Assembly: GCF_000219625.1 (NCBI RefSeq)
Contig: NC_018199.1
Span: forward strand, 372,001-436,000
Reading direction: 5' to 3'
DNA: 64,000 nt
Source of the DNA: Zymoseptoria tritici IPO323
Taxonomy: Eukaryota > Ascomycota > Dothideomycetes > Mycosphaerellales > Mycosphaerellaceae
The notes under the pieces are model-generated. The model searched no databases. It was not told where the DNA came from and was given only the letters and a program-made list of their open reading frames with translations. Numbering within the stretch: position 1 is the stretch's first letter; each line of letters opens with the position of its first letter. The translations under genes and the position numbers were made by a program. Shown here one piece after another: positions 12,402 through 23,694 of this stretch.

Positions 12402-12947
12402 ATGGCCTCCTCCCGTCGTTCCATCGACGGCATCCTCCGCCACACACATGAAATGCATCAGCAGCTACGAGATCAACTCCTGCAAGATGGCGCCGACGCC
12501 GTCCGCCCTCGCTCCGACTCCAGCAGTCACTTCTACCTCTCTGCCTCGGGAGCGTGGGAGTTTCGACCACACCACCCCGATCCGTTGCCTCGACGTCCAA
12601 CGCAGTCTCGTCGACCTCCGTCCTCTCGCCCGAGGTCGCAACGACCGAAATCAGAACCACACCCACAACCCTCGACTCCACTCACCATGTCCTCGCCGCA
12701 CTTCCCTACTGGAGACACGGCGGCAACTGCTCGGCCCAACAAGATCCGGAAGTTGAACAATCACCGGCGGGAGACCAGCGCCGAGCATACTACTGGAGGG
12801 ATGCCGGTCGAGAAATCCGGATCAACGCCCGCTGCAGAGGTTGCAGATGCGACACACGGTAATGGGACGAAGGGACGTAGAGGCGGAAGCGGAAGCGATG
12901 AGAATTGGTATGTCGGGCTCTGGAAGAGTCTGTTCCGGTCTCAGTGA
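12402..12947 (+). CDS. Hypothetical basic protein
   Basis: Frame of 181 residues from an ATG in excellent context (CCGCCATGG) to TGA at 12947. The frame is open further upstream through a GT microsatellite, which argues for the internal start. The N-terminus is helical with His and Gln (DGILRHTHEMHQQLRD). The centre is Pro/Arg/Ser-rich with an RKLNNHRR-like basic stretch, and the C-terminus ends in YVGLWKSLFRSQ, a possible amphipathic or membrane-binding helix. No recognised family. Confidence 0.5.
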   Translation: MASSRRSIDGILRHTHEMHQQLRDQLLQDGADAVRPRSDSSSHFYLSASGAWEFRPHHPDPLPRRPTQSRRPPSSRPRSQRPKSEPHPQPSTPLTMSSPHFPTGDTAATARPNKIRKLNNHRRETSAEHTTGGMPVEKSGSTPAAEVADATHGNGTKGRRGGSGSDENWYVGLWKSLFRSQ

Positions 12948-13209
12948 AGGAAGGGTTTGGTTAGGATACACGAAATGCTTGAAGGAAGGACCTGAAGAGA
13001 CGAAGCTGCTGGTTGGTTGGGTGTGGAGGGCGGGGTGTCCGTTTCAAGATTCCAGATACTGTACTCGGATCATTCAGGAGGATTGCATGAACTGCGTTGG
13101 ATGCGTAGTGTTTGGACACCGTGAACCTGAAATGCCGTGAATACTGTGAATGCGAGAAAACAAACCCATCGATCGAGCGCTTCTGCCGTATTTTACAGGC
13201 AGTCGTCAG

Positions 13210-13767
13210 TCACGCCTTCAAGCTTCTCAGCCGGCGTCGCCTCTCTTCCAGGTCCACCCCTTCTCCCAATGCCACCTCCTCATCCACCTCTCTCTGTACT
13301 CCCGCATCCAGGTATACGATGCCTACTCCATCTACCCTGCCATCGCCCGCTGCTCGCAACATCTGAACATCCTTCAGCCGCAGTTCCTGCACCATCTTCC
13401 CATTCCGCAGCTCCGTTGATCCGAGCTCGCGCACACGATCCAGGTCGTGGCGGTGGGCAAAGTACCATCCGGTCCGGAGGAATGGGCTGGAGGAGTGATG
13501 GATGAGGGTATCGAGGGTGTGGTCGAGAATCTCGGTGGGGGTGGATGAGGTTTGCGAGGCGGATTGTTGTTCTCGCTTGACGGATTGTTCTCCCTCGACG
13601 GATTGTTCTCCCTCGACGGACTGTTCTCCCTTGACGGACTGTTCTCTCTCTTATTTGATAGACTTTCGGTCCTGCACGATGGTCTGATCGGTGTGGGACT
13701 CAGCCAGCTTGCCGAACGCAAGTAGCAGTTCCTCGGGAAGCTCAGCCGAGGGAACTGAAACGGACAT
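13210..13767 (-). pseudogene. Broken gene with Glu-Gln-Ser-Val repeats
   Basis: From ATG 13767 the minus-strand frame runs 186 codons with a single in-frame TAA after residue 29, then continues open and coding-like to TAA at 13210. The stop is one C-to-T step from CAA (Gln). After it comes a run of five-residue units of the GEQSV type, encoded by a 15-bp tandem repeat around 13560-13640. A folded-looking C-terminus contains WYFAHRHDLDRVREL and a VYLDAGVQREVDEEV block. Function unknown. A short intron cannot be excluded, but I find no suitable GT before the stop. Confidence 0.4.
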
Positions 13768-14273
13768 ACTGTCTGTCTGTATGCACTTTTGCGTTGATCT
13801 CGACGGGATTGAAACCTTACAGCGGACACTGGCAGCTCGTATACGGGATTTTGTCGAGTGCTTTTTCCAGCCAGATGTTTGTTCGCCCGTCCGTCGGCAA
13901 CCATGATGAATCGGAGAATAAGGGTTGAGCCCGGTCGTGTAACCAGAACAGCCAATGGATATTCATGTGAGTTCCTCCCCACCGTGACTTGGGCCCGCTG
14001 CATACACCGCCTGGGGAGAGTCGCGGCCGCTACTACACCGTAGGCAGCTAGTAGGTCGTCTTGCGCGGAAAGCCCTGAGGCATTTGTGAAGAGTGCGTAG
14101 TGCTCTAGAGCTTTTCATCGCTGACTTGGATCCGGTTGGCGAGGACTAGCATGGATGCATAGGTCTCACGAAGCCTTGTCGAGAAGAGTTGATCTTGGAA
14201 AATTGACAGGACGGATGTGCTCTGGTTACAGGAGGAAGATGAAAAGGCGAACACCTACCGATCCATTGGGCGT

Positions 14274-16136
14274 TCACGTATAGGCGACTTTGAAATTGTC
14301 ACACCAGACCATAGTCTTTTTCTCCTCCAAATTCTCCTCCTCCCAATTCTCCTCCTCCTGCTTCTTTTTCTTACTCACCTCTTTCTCTTCCACCTCCTGC
14401 TTCTCTTCCAAAATTCCCTCCTCCTCGCTCCACGTACCGACCCAATTGCCTCCCAGATCCCGCTTCGGTGCCCACTCGAACGCTACACATCTCCTCTCCT
14501 TCCACTCCTCCGGCACAACCATCGGACCCACCCCTCGTCCCTCTTCCCTACCACCACGACTTCGCTTCTTCTCCCACTCTTTCCTCGTCCTCGAACTCAT
14601 CCTTGAAGTGTCTAGCACCCCCGGCCACCCCAACAATGACTCCTTCTCCCTGGGATGTATTAGGTCGACCGCTGGTGGGATCCAGGAGCCCGCCGCGTAC
14701 CATTCTGCGATGAAATCGTCGTTTCCGCTTCGGCTGCCGCGGACATGCGGTGAAACTTGGACCAGCTGCCTCGAGGGCCGAGCGCAGTGCTGCCACGTCT
14801 CGAGCTGGAAGCGTCGAATGGCGAGTCTCCGGATTTCACGGGTCGTGTGGCGATCAAATTCGTGGAAGTGGCTGATGATGGCGGGTTGCCAGACGGAAGT
14901 TATCCGGCGGAGGATCACGACTTCGCGGCTGGCGAGAGTGAGTCGATCGAAGGATTCAGATGTTGGGTCTGAAGCGAGATTGGATGTGAAGTCCTTTGTG
15001 GACCGGGAGCGGAGGTGCGTAAGGAAGGAGGTGTAGCCTTCGAGCTCGGCGGCGGCCACGGTGAGGGTGGCGGCGTACAGAATTAGGCGAAACTCGATGC
15101 GGCGGAGGTGGACAAGGAGAGCAGTCATGGAAGGGTCGGAGAGGTACGAGGGATTCGCATCAAGGATTGGTGCGAGTTGTGAGACTGTTTCATGGAGCAG
15201 ACGTTGGCGGGGTTCAACATGGGTAGAGAGGACGACCAGGGGGATTTCGGGGGAGTAACGTCGGAGGTGGTGGTCGATCGAGCGGTTCCATGTGCGGAGC
15301 ATATCCACTGCCCAGGCGAGGGGATGAGCGCGGTAGAAGAACTGACAATCTATGTACCGCTTGAGAAATGTGAATACCGAGGCCCAGTCGAATGCAGTGG
15401 CCTCGTTGCATTGATCAAATTTGTGCAGCGCAGCGTGCGGCCACAGGGCGACGGAGCGATGAGAGAAGGGGCCCGCAATCGTATCGTTCAACTTATCCAA
15501 GTCTGTAAATGTGTCGCGAACAATACGGCGGAGGTTCAAATCGAGCGGCCCAAGGTGAGCAGATCCAAGGGCGTAGAGGCTTTGGAGGGCAGGTTCAATC
15601 GCGTCGCTCTCTTTGGGGTCCACCAAGAAGAAGTCAGCTCGGGTGATGTGGCTTGGTTCCTCGTTAGAGGCGCGAGCATAGATGGCGACCAGCTTGTCCA
15701 CGGTCGGAAGGTATGCACAGGGCGGGGACCAGATTTGTGATGGCGAAACCCGAGGAGCCGTCGCAGGTCCAGAGGGTAGAAAAAGCAGACCAGCGTGCCA
15801 GATGACGAAGATGGAGAAGATGAGGCAGATGATTGCAACTACACCGATTATGATACAGCAGCAGAAACACGCACCTCTCTCACCCCTGCCGTCGTCGTCG
15901 GGATCGTCCTCGTCGTCGGGATCGTCCTCGTCGTCGGGATCGTCCTCGTCGGCGGGATCGTTCTCGTCGTCAGGATCTGATCCCGACGATGACGAGAAAG
16001 ATGAAGAAGTATATGTTGATGTGGACGTCGAGGATGGTGAGAATGAGGAGCTGCCATGACTTGATGGAGGAGGCGAAGTATTCTCCCCGTTGGTGGTCCG
16101 CGCCGCGGCCGCGACCATTGCTCTCGTTCGTGCCAT
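14274..16136 (-). CDS. Hypothetical single-pass membrane protein with acidic repeat
   Basis: Uninterrupted frame of about 620 residues from the ATG at 16136. A further in-frame ATG lies 36 nt upstream. Order of features: a Ser/Pro-rich N-terminus; an acidic tandem repeat DDPDDE around residues 60-85, encoded by a GTCGTCGGGATCGTCCTC-type 18-bp minisatellite at 15895-15965; a Cys-rich start to one hydrophobic membrane segment (about residues 90-120, CCCIIIGVVAIICLIF); a long domain of about 400 residues rich in helices and conserved-looking Trp and Arg; and a C-terminal Glu/Lys coiled-coil tail. Topology suggests a membrane-anchored protein with a large C-terminal domain. I do not recognise the domain. 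Confidence 0.65.
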   Translation of the reverse strand: MARTRAMVAAAARTTNGENTSPPPSSHGSSSFSPSSTSTSTYTSSSFSSSSGSDPDDENDPADEDDPDDEDDPDDEDDPDDDGRGERGACFCCCIIIGVVAIICLIFSIFVIWHAGLLFLPSGPATAPRVSPSQIWSPPCAYLPTVDKLVAIYARASNEEPSHITRADFFLVDPKESDAIEPALQSLYALGSAHLGPLDLNLRRIVRDTFTDLDKLNDTIAGPFSHRSVALWPHAALHKFDQCNEATAFDWASVFTFLKRYIDCQFFYRAHPLAWAVDMLRTWNRSIDHHLRRYSPEIPLVVLSTHVEPRQRLLHETVSQLAPILDANPSYLSDPSMTALLVHLRRIEFRLILYAATLTVAAAELEGYTSFLTHLRSRSTKDFTSNLASDPTSESFDRLTLASREVVILRRITSVWQPAIISHFHEFDRHTTREIRRLAIRRFQLETWQHCARPSRQLVQVSPHVRGSRSGNDDFIAEWYAAGSWIPPAVDLIHPREKESLLGWPGVLDTSRMSSRTRKEWEKKRSRGGREEGRGVGPMVVPEEWKERRCVAFEWAPKRDLGGNWVGTWSEEEGILEEKQEVEEKEVSKKKKQEEENWEEENLEEKKTMVWCDNFKVAYT

Positions 16137-16172
16137 GTTCTTACTACCAACGAAGGAGAAGAAGCACGACAA

Positions 16173-18371
16173 ACACGGAACCCTACCTTTGCCTGCATAG
16201 ACGAAAACTAGCTAGCGTTGTGGAATGCTAACAAGTACGTCGGCACGATACATTCCGAAGGATTATAGTAAACTGTCACGGGGTGCAGTCGGAGTACTGC
16301 TCTGGAGACATCTGAGCATGGTCTCTAGCAGTCGAATGCTGCCATGCGAAAAGCTATCAGCACGAGTCTCGTTGACAATGAAAATAGGAAGCACGTGTCG
16401 AACCTTGTGCCAGAGTCCTAGCGCTTCCTTTTCCGGGTGCACTCCAGTCCAAAGTCCACATCATGCGCCGCCGCCACCGCCGTTTGGAGGTTGAACTTCT
16501 TGTCGAGGTGTGCAAGTTGCGCGGCGAACTCCTTGTTCAAAAGCAACTCCATTTTCATGCACTGTCAGTGTGAATGACTTTTCCGCGCTCGGCTCTGGGT
16601 GCACGTTGCCGACCTGTCTGAGCCAGTCCAAAGGCCTTACTGAGCTATCCAATTGGTATGAGCAACCCACTCGGTAATAGCGACGAGCGATATGTACAAA
16701 GCGCAGGGTGATGACGCTGTCGAATTCCCGAAGTAGGACGTCTTCGCCTTCGTCGTCGCCTCTGTAGCCTTTCAGTTCGTCTGCTCAAACCTGGGCGTAA
16801 GCAGGCGAGTAGTCGGAAAGGGCTTTCGATTACTCGTTCCGATTGATAGCAGATTTGTTGGCAGTCGACCCAGTGTCGGTGGGCTTCGCGATAGCCATCT
16901 CGTCTAACGTCTTCGACGGCTTCATGGTCATGTTGGACCTTTCCAGGCAAAGCGATGATCATGTTAGGCTGTATGTCTTCGGGTTTCCCAAACCTATCTT
17001 CTGCCCTTCAATAGACGTCGCACGCAGACGACCCGCCCCAACTGGTCGAGTGCGTCCTTGAAGCCCAACATCGGCTTGGAACGGATGGGTGCAAGGGAAG
17101 TGGGAGAAATGGCTTCCAATATCCCGGCCACAATGCTCACCTCTCGTCCTCAACTGAGCTGGATCTCTCTTCGGAATTTCAGTCTTTGGTAGGTCGGGCC
17201 AAAGGCTGAAGTCGCTAAGCGGGCGGTACACCATCGAGTCGGGAGCTCCAATGGCTTCGTGTTAGGTAAGAGCTTTTCAATGAGGGGACTCTTGTACCTG
17301 CACTGGTCCTCCCGGTCGAAGTCCGGTAGCGGCGTTCGGAATTGCGTCGTGCAAGGGAGGGGTTTGGACGAAGGACTTGCTGAGGTGGCGACGTCTTCCG
17401 TCGTGCTGTCTGATCGGCTGGTGCAGAGTAACACTTTCTCAGCAATGAGATGATTGTGTTGGTGCCAATGGTGCGTGCTGGCGAGTGCGGGTTGACGGTC
17501 GGTTGGAAGCGAGCCGTCGGTCTCGATCTATCTGCGTATCTATCCGGCTGTCGAAAAGCCTGGTGTTGGCACTCACTAAGTAAGGCTACTGGTAGGATCG
17601 TGGAAGGCGAGGCTGTGTGGGTTGTGGGCTGCGGCGGCTGAATGTGATCGGAATGAGGTAGGGGAGAAGTCTTGCATCGTCCACCAGTGAGTAAGTAACG
17701 GGGTGGTGATGTAGGTGAGAAAAGAAAAGGAATTCTAAAGGAAAGAAGGCGGGAATCGTTGGTGATAAAGGCAATGTGACGGGCAATGTAAAGGGCAAAG
17801 TCAAAGTCAGGGTCAGGGGTAGGATTCGGGATGGCAGGAGAACTTCCACGCCATGCAGATAGTTATGCATACATACCTGAGCTTCAGAGTCGAAGATTGA
17901 GGTACAAAACTTACTTTGCTATTCGGAGAATGAGCTAAGCATCTGCTAGGTATCGCATAGAAGAAACTGTGCCTGGGAAGTTTTGACACGGCAGAATCGA
18001 GTATGTCAGCGCTGACTTCTCGATTCGAGATCGGTAAACGTGGACAACTTGCGCCTTCGAGCAGAGAGATCTGCACGAATTCCAGACTTTATGTCGAGGG
18101 CAGGGATATCCTCCATGGCCAAACAGATATGACTTAACGAACTCGCCTCTTTCAGAAAGCCACCGAGGTCACTCGTGATGTACAGCCCGGTATGAAATTT
18201 GATCTCCGCTCAATTCGCGTGTATGTGCTGATGCTGTCCTCTTTTCCATGCATGCTCGATTTGGTGCCTTGAATTGCGACTGAATCGTTCGTTCGGTGTA
18301 GTGGGAGGCTCTCTGGATGTTGCTTTGTTGGGCGTTGCATAGCTTTCTATGCTGATATTAGCTACGCGGTG
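16173..18371. other. Region with only weak coding traces
   Basis: A minus-strand trace at about 16959-17445 can be spliced with a CTAAC-bearing 50-nt intron near 17272-17320 to give a Ser/Thr- and Arg-rich peptide running into PLSDFSLWPDLPKTEIP. It lacks an ATG and a confirmed 3' end. The rest (16173-16958 and 17446-18371) shows no convincing gene. A polypurine run of GTAA/GGGCAA type occurs near 17750-17815. Confidence 0.3.
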
Positions 18372-18740
18372 TCATAGGCGTTGTAGCACTCCAACCTCCT
18401 CGTGATCGGACTCGAGCGCAGCCAAGTCCTCGCGAGTCCCGGAGAACTCGCTCTCCTCTACACCCTCACCGACAGAGTATTAGTGAATGACAGCGCCCTT
18501 GCTGTCCATGAGGTTGAACTTGTGGACTTGCTGCACATGAGGTCGAACTTGTGGGAGAATGGACCAGGCCTGAGCAATGGCAGTGGCGTTGGAGAAGACG
18601 CAATTGCACACGGGGCGGTTGACCTTGGCGAGGCCGCCGTTTGTCACGTTTTGCGGTTACTGGTAGCAGATACCGATCTTGCTGTTCGCTCCGAGGCCGC
18701 CCAGGCACGATCGCTGTCGCGAAAAGTGGTGTCGGGACCG
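18372..18740 (-). pseudogene. Coding fragment, probably decayed
   Basis: One minus-strand frame reads coding-like segments (VNRPVCNCVFSNATAIAQAW, then an acidic tail with [13 protein letters not shown]) broken by two TAA codons. The Cys pattern and Asn-Ala-Thr glycosylation-like site would fit a small secreted protein, but no signal peptide is visible. A GTATCT-AAG intron in the upstream part gives incompatible phase. I list it only as a likely gene remnant. Confidence 0.25.
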
Positions 18741-18969
18741 TCGTCGCTTGCTCGTTGCTCGACAGGAAGCGTGTTTTCTTAGCGTCGTCGGACCAGGCGG
18801 AGATGTTCCAAGTGGGACATCAGAGTCGAAAACGGGACGGGGAGGGAAGAGGGATCCTGGATTTGTCGACAGTTGTCGTCGAGAAGTGTCGCGGGTGTGG
18901 TGGTGAAGTGGGGAATAACAACATTGCAACCTAAGGTAAGTGACTTTTACGTGTACCGTAAGTTGCAGT

Positions 18970-19410
18970 ATGGCAATTCCGCAGAGCGGGGTTCTCGCCG
19001 GCTGCACTGGCTTAAATAAGTCTAGCGCCTGGCTAGAACTACAGCCGAAGGAGCCTACCAGATTGGTGCACTCGAGTTACCCTTTGACGAGGACACTATC
19101 GAACGGGACCGCTCCGAGCACCAAAATCGTGAACATTCAACCCCGACCGCATGCTCGGATTTGCCCACACGCTTCTCATTGCAATTGTCCACTGCATCGT
19201 CACCAAACCCCGACCGTTTCTCCGCCGAGAAGAAAAATCCTTGAGACGACGACTACTGCCGCCAGCAGCCTTCACCATCGCCGTTTGACTACACGTTCCG
19301 GAGCTTCTGCAATCGGACCCTCTGTCTATATCGCTCCCGACACAACACACAGCTTCGCACAGACAGACCTCAAAGAAGTACGCTGGGCCGGAGAATTCGA
19401 GAACAGGTAG
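18970..19410 (+). CDS. Hypothetical protein, weak support
   Basis: Frame of 146 codons from ATG 18970 (AGTATGGC) to TAG at 19410. It is Pro/Ser/Thr-rich, with a Cys-His-rich patch (ICPHASHCNCPLH) and a C-terminus ending in EVRWAGEFENR. No domain recognised. The opposite strand has a competing shorter frame, so the strand is uncertain. Confidence 0.3.
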   Translation: MAIPQSGVLAGCTGLNKSSAWLELQPKEPTRLVHSSYPLTRTLSNGTAPSTKIVNIQPRPHARICPHASHCNCPLHRHQTPTVSPPRRKILETTTTAASSLHHRRLTTRSGASAIGPSVYIAPDTTHSFAQTDLKEVRWAGEFENR

Positions 19411-19429
19411 CTAAGAAGGGCGACGAAGG

Positions 19430-19858
19430 CGAAGAGGAAGATGCGGATCCAGGCGAATATCACAGCAGAGTACTCGTAGGAGTTGAACACCACTGAGATG
19501 AACATCTCGCCAGGTCGAACTGCAAGACGACGTTGGTGGACATGTCGTGCTACTCAATACCAGAGACAAGAGGAATATGCGAGCACATGCAAACCGGCGT
19601 TAAGCTACAGCAATTTCGCCGAAACGAAGCTCAGCCAGCGCAATGAGAAGCCGTGTACGCCGATGCCGAGGACCTGGCCGACGATTTGAAATGGGAAAGG
19701 TCGTGGAAGCCAAGGAAGCGGCATTGAAGAGTCTCAACAAGCAGACCGGAGGAATGAAGAGAGTACACAAGAATGGAGAGAAGACGACGAGCGCTGACGA
19801 GATCGGTATGTTTCAACGAGCGTCCACAGGAAACATCCAACAAGTAACAGGTGGGTGA
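19430..19858 (+). pseudogene. Frameshifted remnant
   Basis: Two coding-like stretches lie in different plus frames. The first (about 19470-19700) contains HLARSNCKTTLVDMSCYSIP and EAVYADAEDLADDLKW, with two TGA stops. The second (19690-19858) contains KVVEAKEAALKSLNKQTGG and ends with TGA. They join naturally at about 19690 if one base is lost or gained. Function unknown. Confidence 0.3.
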
Positions 19859-20737
19859 TGAATTGTCAGCTTTGGAGAGCGAATCGAAAGTCAGGAGACG
19901 TTTTGTGAGGCGCGGAGGATATCAGGGCGCTGCAGCTCCTATGATTGCACCGCGAGTGGCTCTGAGATCACACCTACTAGCCTTGACGATGCTGATCCAA
20001 CCAATCCGGTTCCAGGCCCAGCATGGTCGAGTGAAGCGCGACAGGCTCAACCCCTGACTGGGATCTCCTTTCAGTCAGCTTGACGACTATAATCATTGCC
20101 GGCAGCAGTACTGTGATAGGTGATGGCTGGAACGAATGCCCTGACCGGCTGAAACTCGCTGGTGCCGACAAGTCCACGCGAACGTCTGCAAGATTGTACA
20201 TCCGGTACCATCGAACGCTCCGCTCTCATCATTGTAGAGCTCAGTATCTTCGCTCGGCACCTCTACTCATCTGACCAGGCCGCTGGGATCGCTCGCTGAA
20301 AGATCAAGAGCTTAGCACAAGGCCGGCCTTTGCAGAGCTTGCTTTGGTCCGGAACAATCAAGCTTGCTAGTTCGTGGAGGGACTCCCTTTCAAAGATGAT
20401 GTCGTGGTGGAGCACGTACGAGAATGTGGCCAAGGAGACGTCTCTCAAGAAGATTGAGTAACTTCCGATGGTGGGCGGACTTCTTCTCCTACTCTCACTT
20501 TCTATGCTGCGCCGGCTTCCTGTATTCGCCAGTGGAGTACAGACGGGGGTTCAATTTCGTTTGTTAGAGTCTCCTTCGCAAGCCATCGATTCCCCACATC
20601 ACCACTGTACCCTCCTTCAACAGAATCTACCACCCAAGCAATTGCCATATCTCGCCCTTGAACCAGTCCTGCACTTCTGGCTCCTTTTTCCTCGGCGACG
20701 TAACCGACACAGCAGGCTTCACCGGCATCTTGGGGCA

Positions 20738-21270
20738 ATGAGCCAGCGGATCACTCTCGTCCACGACTTCCGTACCGAATCGGAATGTGCCTTGACATTC
20801 GTCGCTCGCCAGTCGACATTGCCGGTGCCTGAGCGTTTTGTCTCAGGCCTGAACTGCCTCGACCGAATATGTGCATCGAGGTAAGAACTCGACACTTCTC
20901 GCCCACGTCAACGCCAACGCCCCGTTCGTCTTGCAGTCAGCCGCGAGACAACATCTTCTTAGCAAGCTTGGGCCTGTCTCGAACTATACCTTCCACAACT
21001 GCTACATCGTTCCCAAACGCCTCCTCCATCACCGTCACCTTCAGAGATTCGAAGGACAAGTCTTCCTTTTTAGCCTCCTGCTTGACCGCCCAAACTCTTT
21101 CCCCATTACCTGAAAGGCAGCCAAGCAGGTCACTCAGTCTCTTCCGCAGCAGCAGATCTCAAACGCCTCCTCCATTGCCGCCGCTCTCAAAGGAGCCGAA
21201 CGAATGGCGGGTCTTCGCCTACGGCTCGCGGTCTCAGTCTCCGCATCATCGACCGTGCCTCTCTAACTAA
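20738..21270 (+). CDS. Hypothetical two-exon protein
   Basis: Exon 1 is 20738-20880 and exon 2 is 20937-21270, giving 158 residues. The intron (56 nt) has a GTAAGA donor directly after the exon and a TCTTGCAG acceptor. Phase 2 is preserved and the fused frame is open to TAA 21270. The N-terminal part reads SQRITLVHDFRTESECALTF and continues into a Ser/Thr/Pro-rich tail with SRSLSLFRSSRSQTPPPLPP and EPNEWRVFAYGSR. The frame is open upstream of the chosen ATG to 20468, so a longer N-terminus is possible. No family recognised. Confidence 0.5.
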
Positions 21271-21958
21271 GATCCATGATCTGAAGGAAAATGTCCTCTT
21301 TGCCAGCTCTGTTATCTCGCGTTCGCGGACAAACTGGGTGTGTCAATTACGGCGCCCAAACCTGGCATCGACCGAACGAATCTGCATGCGTGATACAGAT
21401 CCCGTCGGATCCGACATCGCAAACTTCGCTACATGGCAGAGCAATCCTGCTATCAGGCTCCTTCGGCTCCTTCGGCTCTTGCCTCTCTCACGCCTGCCGG
21501 TCCTCTCCAGTGCGCCCGCAATGACGGGAGCGTTGCGTCCACATCGATGCAGTGTAATAGTCCTGGAAGCCAGCTCTTTGTATTGTGCATTGCCGATCAT
21601 TGGGTATCAGAAAGGACGAGCTCCACGGGCGCAGAGCTTGCGGTTAGCACATCGCCATGATCCGCTGCGGCGCTGCCCAGCCACCACGATGGGAAAGGGA
21701 ACGCTACAAGCGTGCATCACAAAATCCAACGAGAAAGATACTGCATCGGAGCGTGTGATTCCTCAATTTCCAAAGCATGAACCCTCTTTCCCGGACTCGT
21801 GCAGCGGACTGCTGACGAATAGCTGTTCGATCGACGCCCTAACACCCAACCCGGTCGCTGTTCTCTTCCCACTCATCACTCCTCCTTCCTCCACGTTCTC
21901 GACCACTCTCCCGTTTATGTTGCAACGATTCGGCGATGTGTCTCATCTCAAACCCTCG
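21271..21958. other. Region without a supportable gene
   Basis: Plus-strand frames stay open over much of this interval (one from 21338 to 22156), and part of one reads coding-like (HDLKENVLFASSVISRSRTN). I find no start or splice pattern that yields a stable model, and the 3' part is antisense to the gene at 21959-22495. Confidence 0.35.
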
Positions 21959-22495
21959 TCACAGAAACTTCCAACAGAGAACCACCGCCACGACGAACAC
22001 CAGCACGTAATATGCCACCTCGCGAGCCGGAGTACGAACACGTGCAATGTACTCGTTCAACTGGGCGACAATGCTCTCCTCGTCGGGCCTGCGGGTGTCG
22101 TCGCAACGACGAGGTCTCCGGCGCTGTGGAGAAACGTTTGCAGGGATGGTAGGTAGCTCCTGCAGCTCGTGTGCCCCCTCCACTTGCGTTGTAGCAGGCG
22201 AAGAGACAACGCCCGCATCTGAAGAGACCTTCCGGACGCTTTGAGAAGTTCGACGACCTGGGGAGAACGGGAAAAGATTAGCTCGGACCTTGGCGATAAT
22301 TCATGAGTGAGATGGGCGGAGAGAAGAGCTGGACTCACCGGGTTGGCACGCTCGACACCTCTTGTTATCCTTCTGGCCGCGCAGGCTCGCGAAATCCTGT
22401 ACCGGTTTGGCATTGTGGCATTTCGGGCAAACCCTCTCCTCCTCGTCGGATAGTGTTCCTCCCGCAGCTGCCGTTCCCGCCATCGTTGTCTCCAT
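21959..22495 (-). CDS. Small zinc-finger protein with C-terminal membrane anchor
   Basis: Exon 1 is 22495-22339 and exon 2 is 22258-21959, encoding 151 residues. The 80-nt intron has a GTGAGT donor and a pyrimidine-rich CCCCAG acceptor, with phase 1 kept. Residues 20-55 carry CPKC...............CRAC, a treble-clef or zinc-ribbon-like pair of CxxC motifs of a kind common in short fungal proteins. The middle is disordered with an RRRPRRCDD basic patch. The last 20 residues (VAYYVLVFVVAVVLCWKFL) form one hydrophobic helix ending the protein, which fits a tail-anchored topology with the zinc finger in the cytosol. The zinc-finger-plus-tail-anchor reading is from sequence. A role is not known. Confidence 0.65.
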
Positions 22496-23694
22496 CTCCG
22501 CAGCCGATCTCGGAATCGTGTGATGAGGAGAACAGGTACGGACAGATGCAATCGTGTGTCGTGGTCGGAATCGGAAGGAGTTGAAAGCAACAAGCTTGCG
22601 ATTCTACAAAACCATACTTGGGGACAAAGGAAAAAGTGTAGCAAACGTAAGTCCATGTCGAGACTGCTTGCTTGGATAGATCCGGGGTTAAGGTGAGGCT
22701 CGAACAGACCACCTCCTTCTCGGGGATGCGTTCTTTTCCAAAACAAAGCTGCCCGGTGCTCGATCACTCGATCACTCGACCCAGCTCCGGTTCCCTCGCC
22801 TTGTCCATGACTTCCAACATCCAAGATGACTTGCTGAGTACCTCCACACGGTTGGGATCTGCTCTTGTTTGATGAGTTGGACGATGAACCGGATGAGAGC
22901 ACCGGGCTGCAGCAAGGCAACGGTCCAGGAAAGCTAAGGACGCAAGAAGCAGCATGGAAGAGACCGAATCCTCATTAGGATTGACAGTGCGAGAGGTCGC
23001 TTATATGTATGTATGATACTCACATTCCACAGTCGTGTTCAATGGATCCATGTGAGACCATGGCAGAGCTCGTGTCATCCGCAGGAGGCATGGCAGAAAC
23101 ACTCCTCACTCGAGACTGCTAATAAAGTGTGATGAAGCCTATTTAAACCCGAACCTAAGCCCTTCTGGATTGATCACGTGTAGTTCTCATACGTTGGCGG
23201 AACTTGGCTCCGAACCAATCAGATCGACGCGTCCAAATCTCCTTCATCCAACTCTCACTCATCTACACTACACTTCAGCAAACTCACCTTCATCTACACT
23301 TGCAATTCGTGGGGGGCCAACCTGCACCGCACCATTGATCTCTTCCGAGCTGGTCCCTCTCGCGCGCGCTTGAGACCATTGTCTTGACACCATTGTCGGC
23401 GTGGGCGATGGCCTGCATGGAAAGGGAAACTATGTTTGGTGATCAGTGGGATATGAGCACCTTGCTCTCCTTGCCAGAGCTCTGATCGGCTCGAACTAAG
23501 ACACATGGACACCAAGGGGAATTGCGGCTGGTCTCTGAGACGACACTCCGCGTTGTAATACAGCCTGACACATGCATCTTGAGGTTGAGGTCAGACGGAT
23601 CGATCAAAATTGTTACACACGAAAAGATCCGCATCTCTTCATTCAATTGCAACTTCCACACATAATTAACGACCCGAAATTGAGACCCCAGATG
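22496..23694. other. Intergenic region
   Basis: No supportable gene. Around 23300-23460 sequence reads weakly on both strands. It probably contains the 5' region of the gene at 21959-22495 and upstream sequence of the gene at 24030. Confidence 0.4.

Noticed and set aside
18402..18782. Plus-strand frame of 126 residues.
   Set aside because: The minus strand of the same DNA shows better coding character in at least two segments. The plus frame has no splice or start support.
22057..22920. Minus-strand frame of 287 residues.
   Set aside because: It overlaps the zinc-finger gene in another frame and reads through its intron. Codon pattern and splice signals favour the two-exon model.
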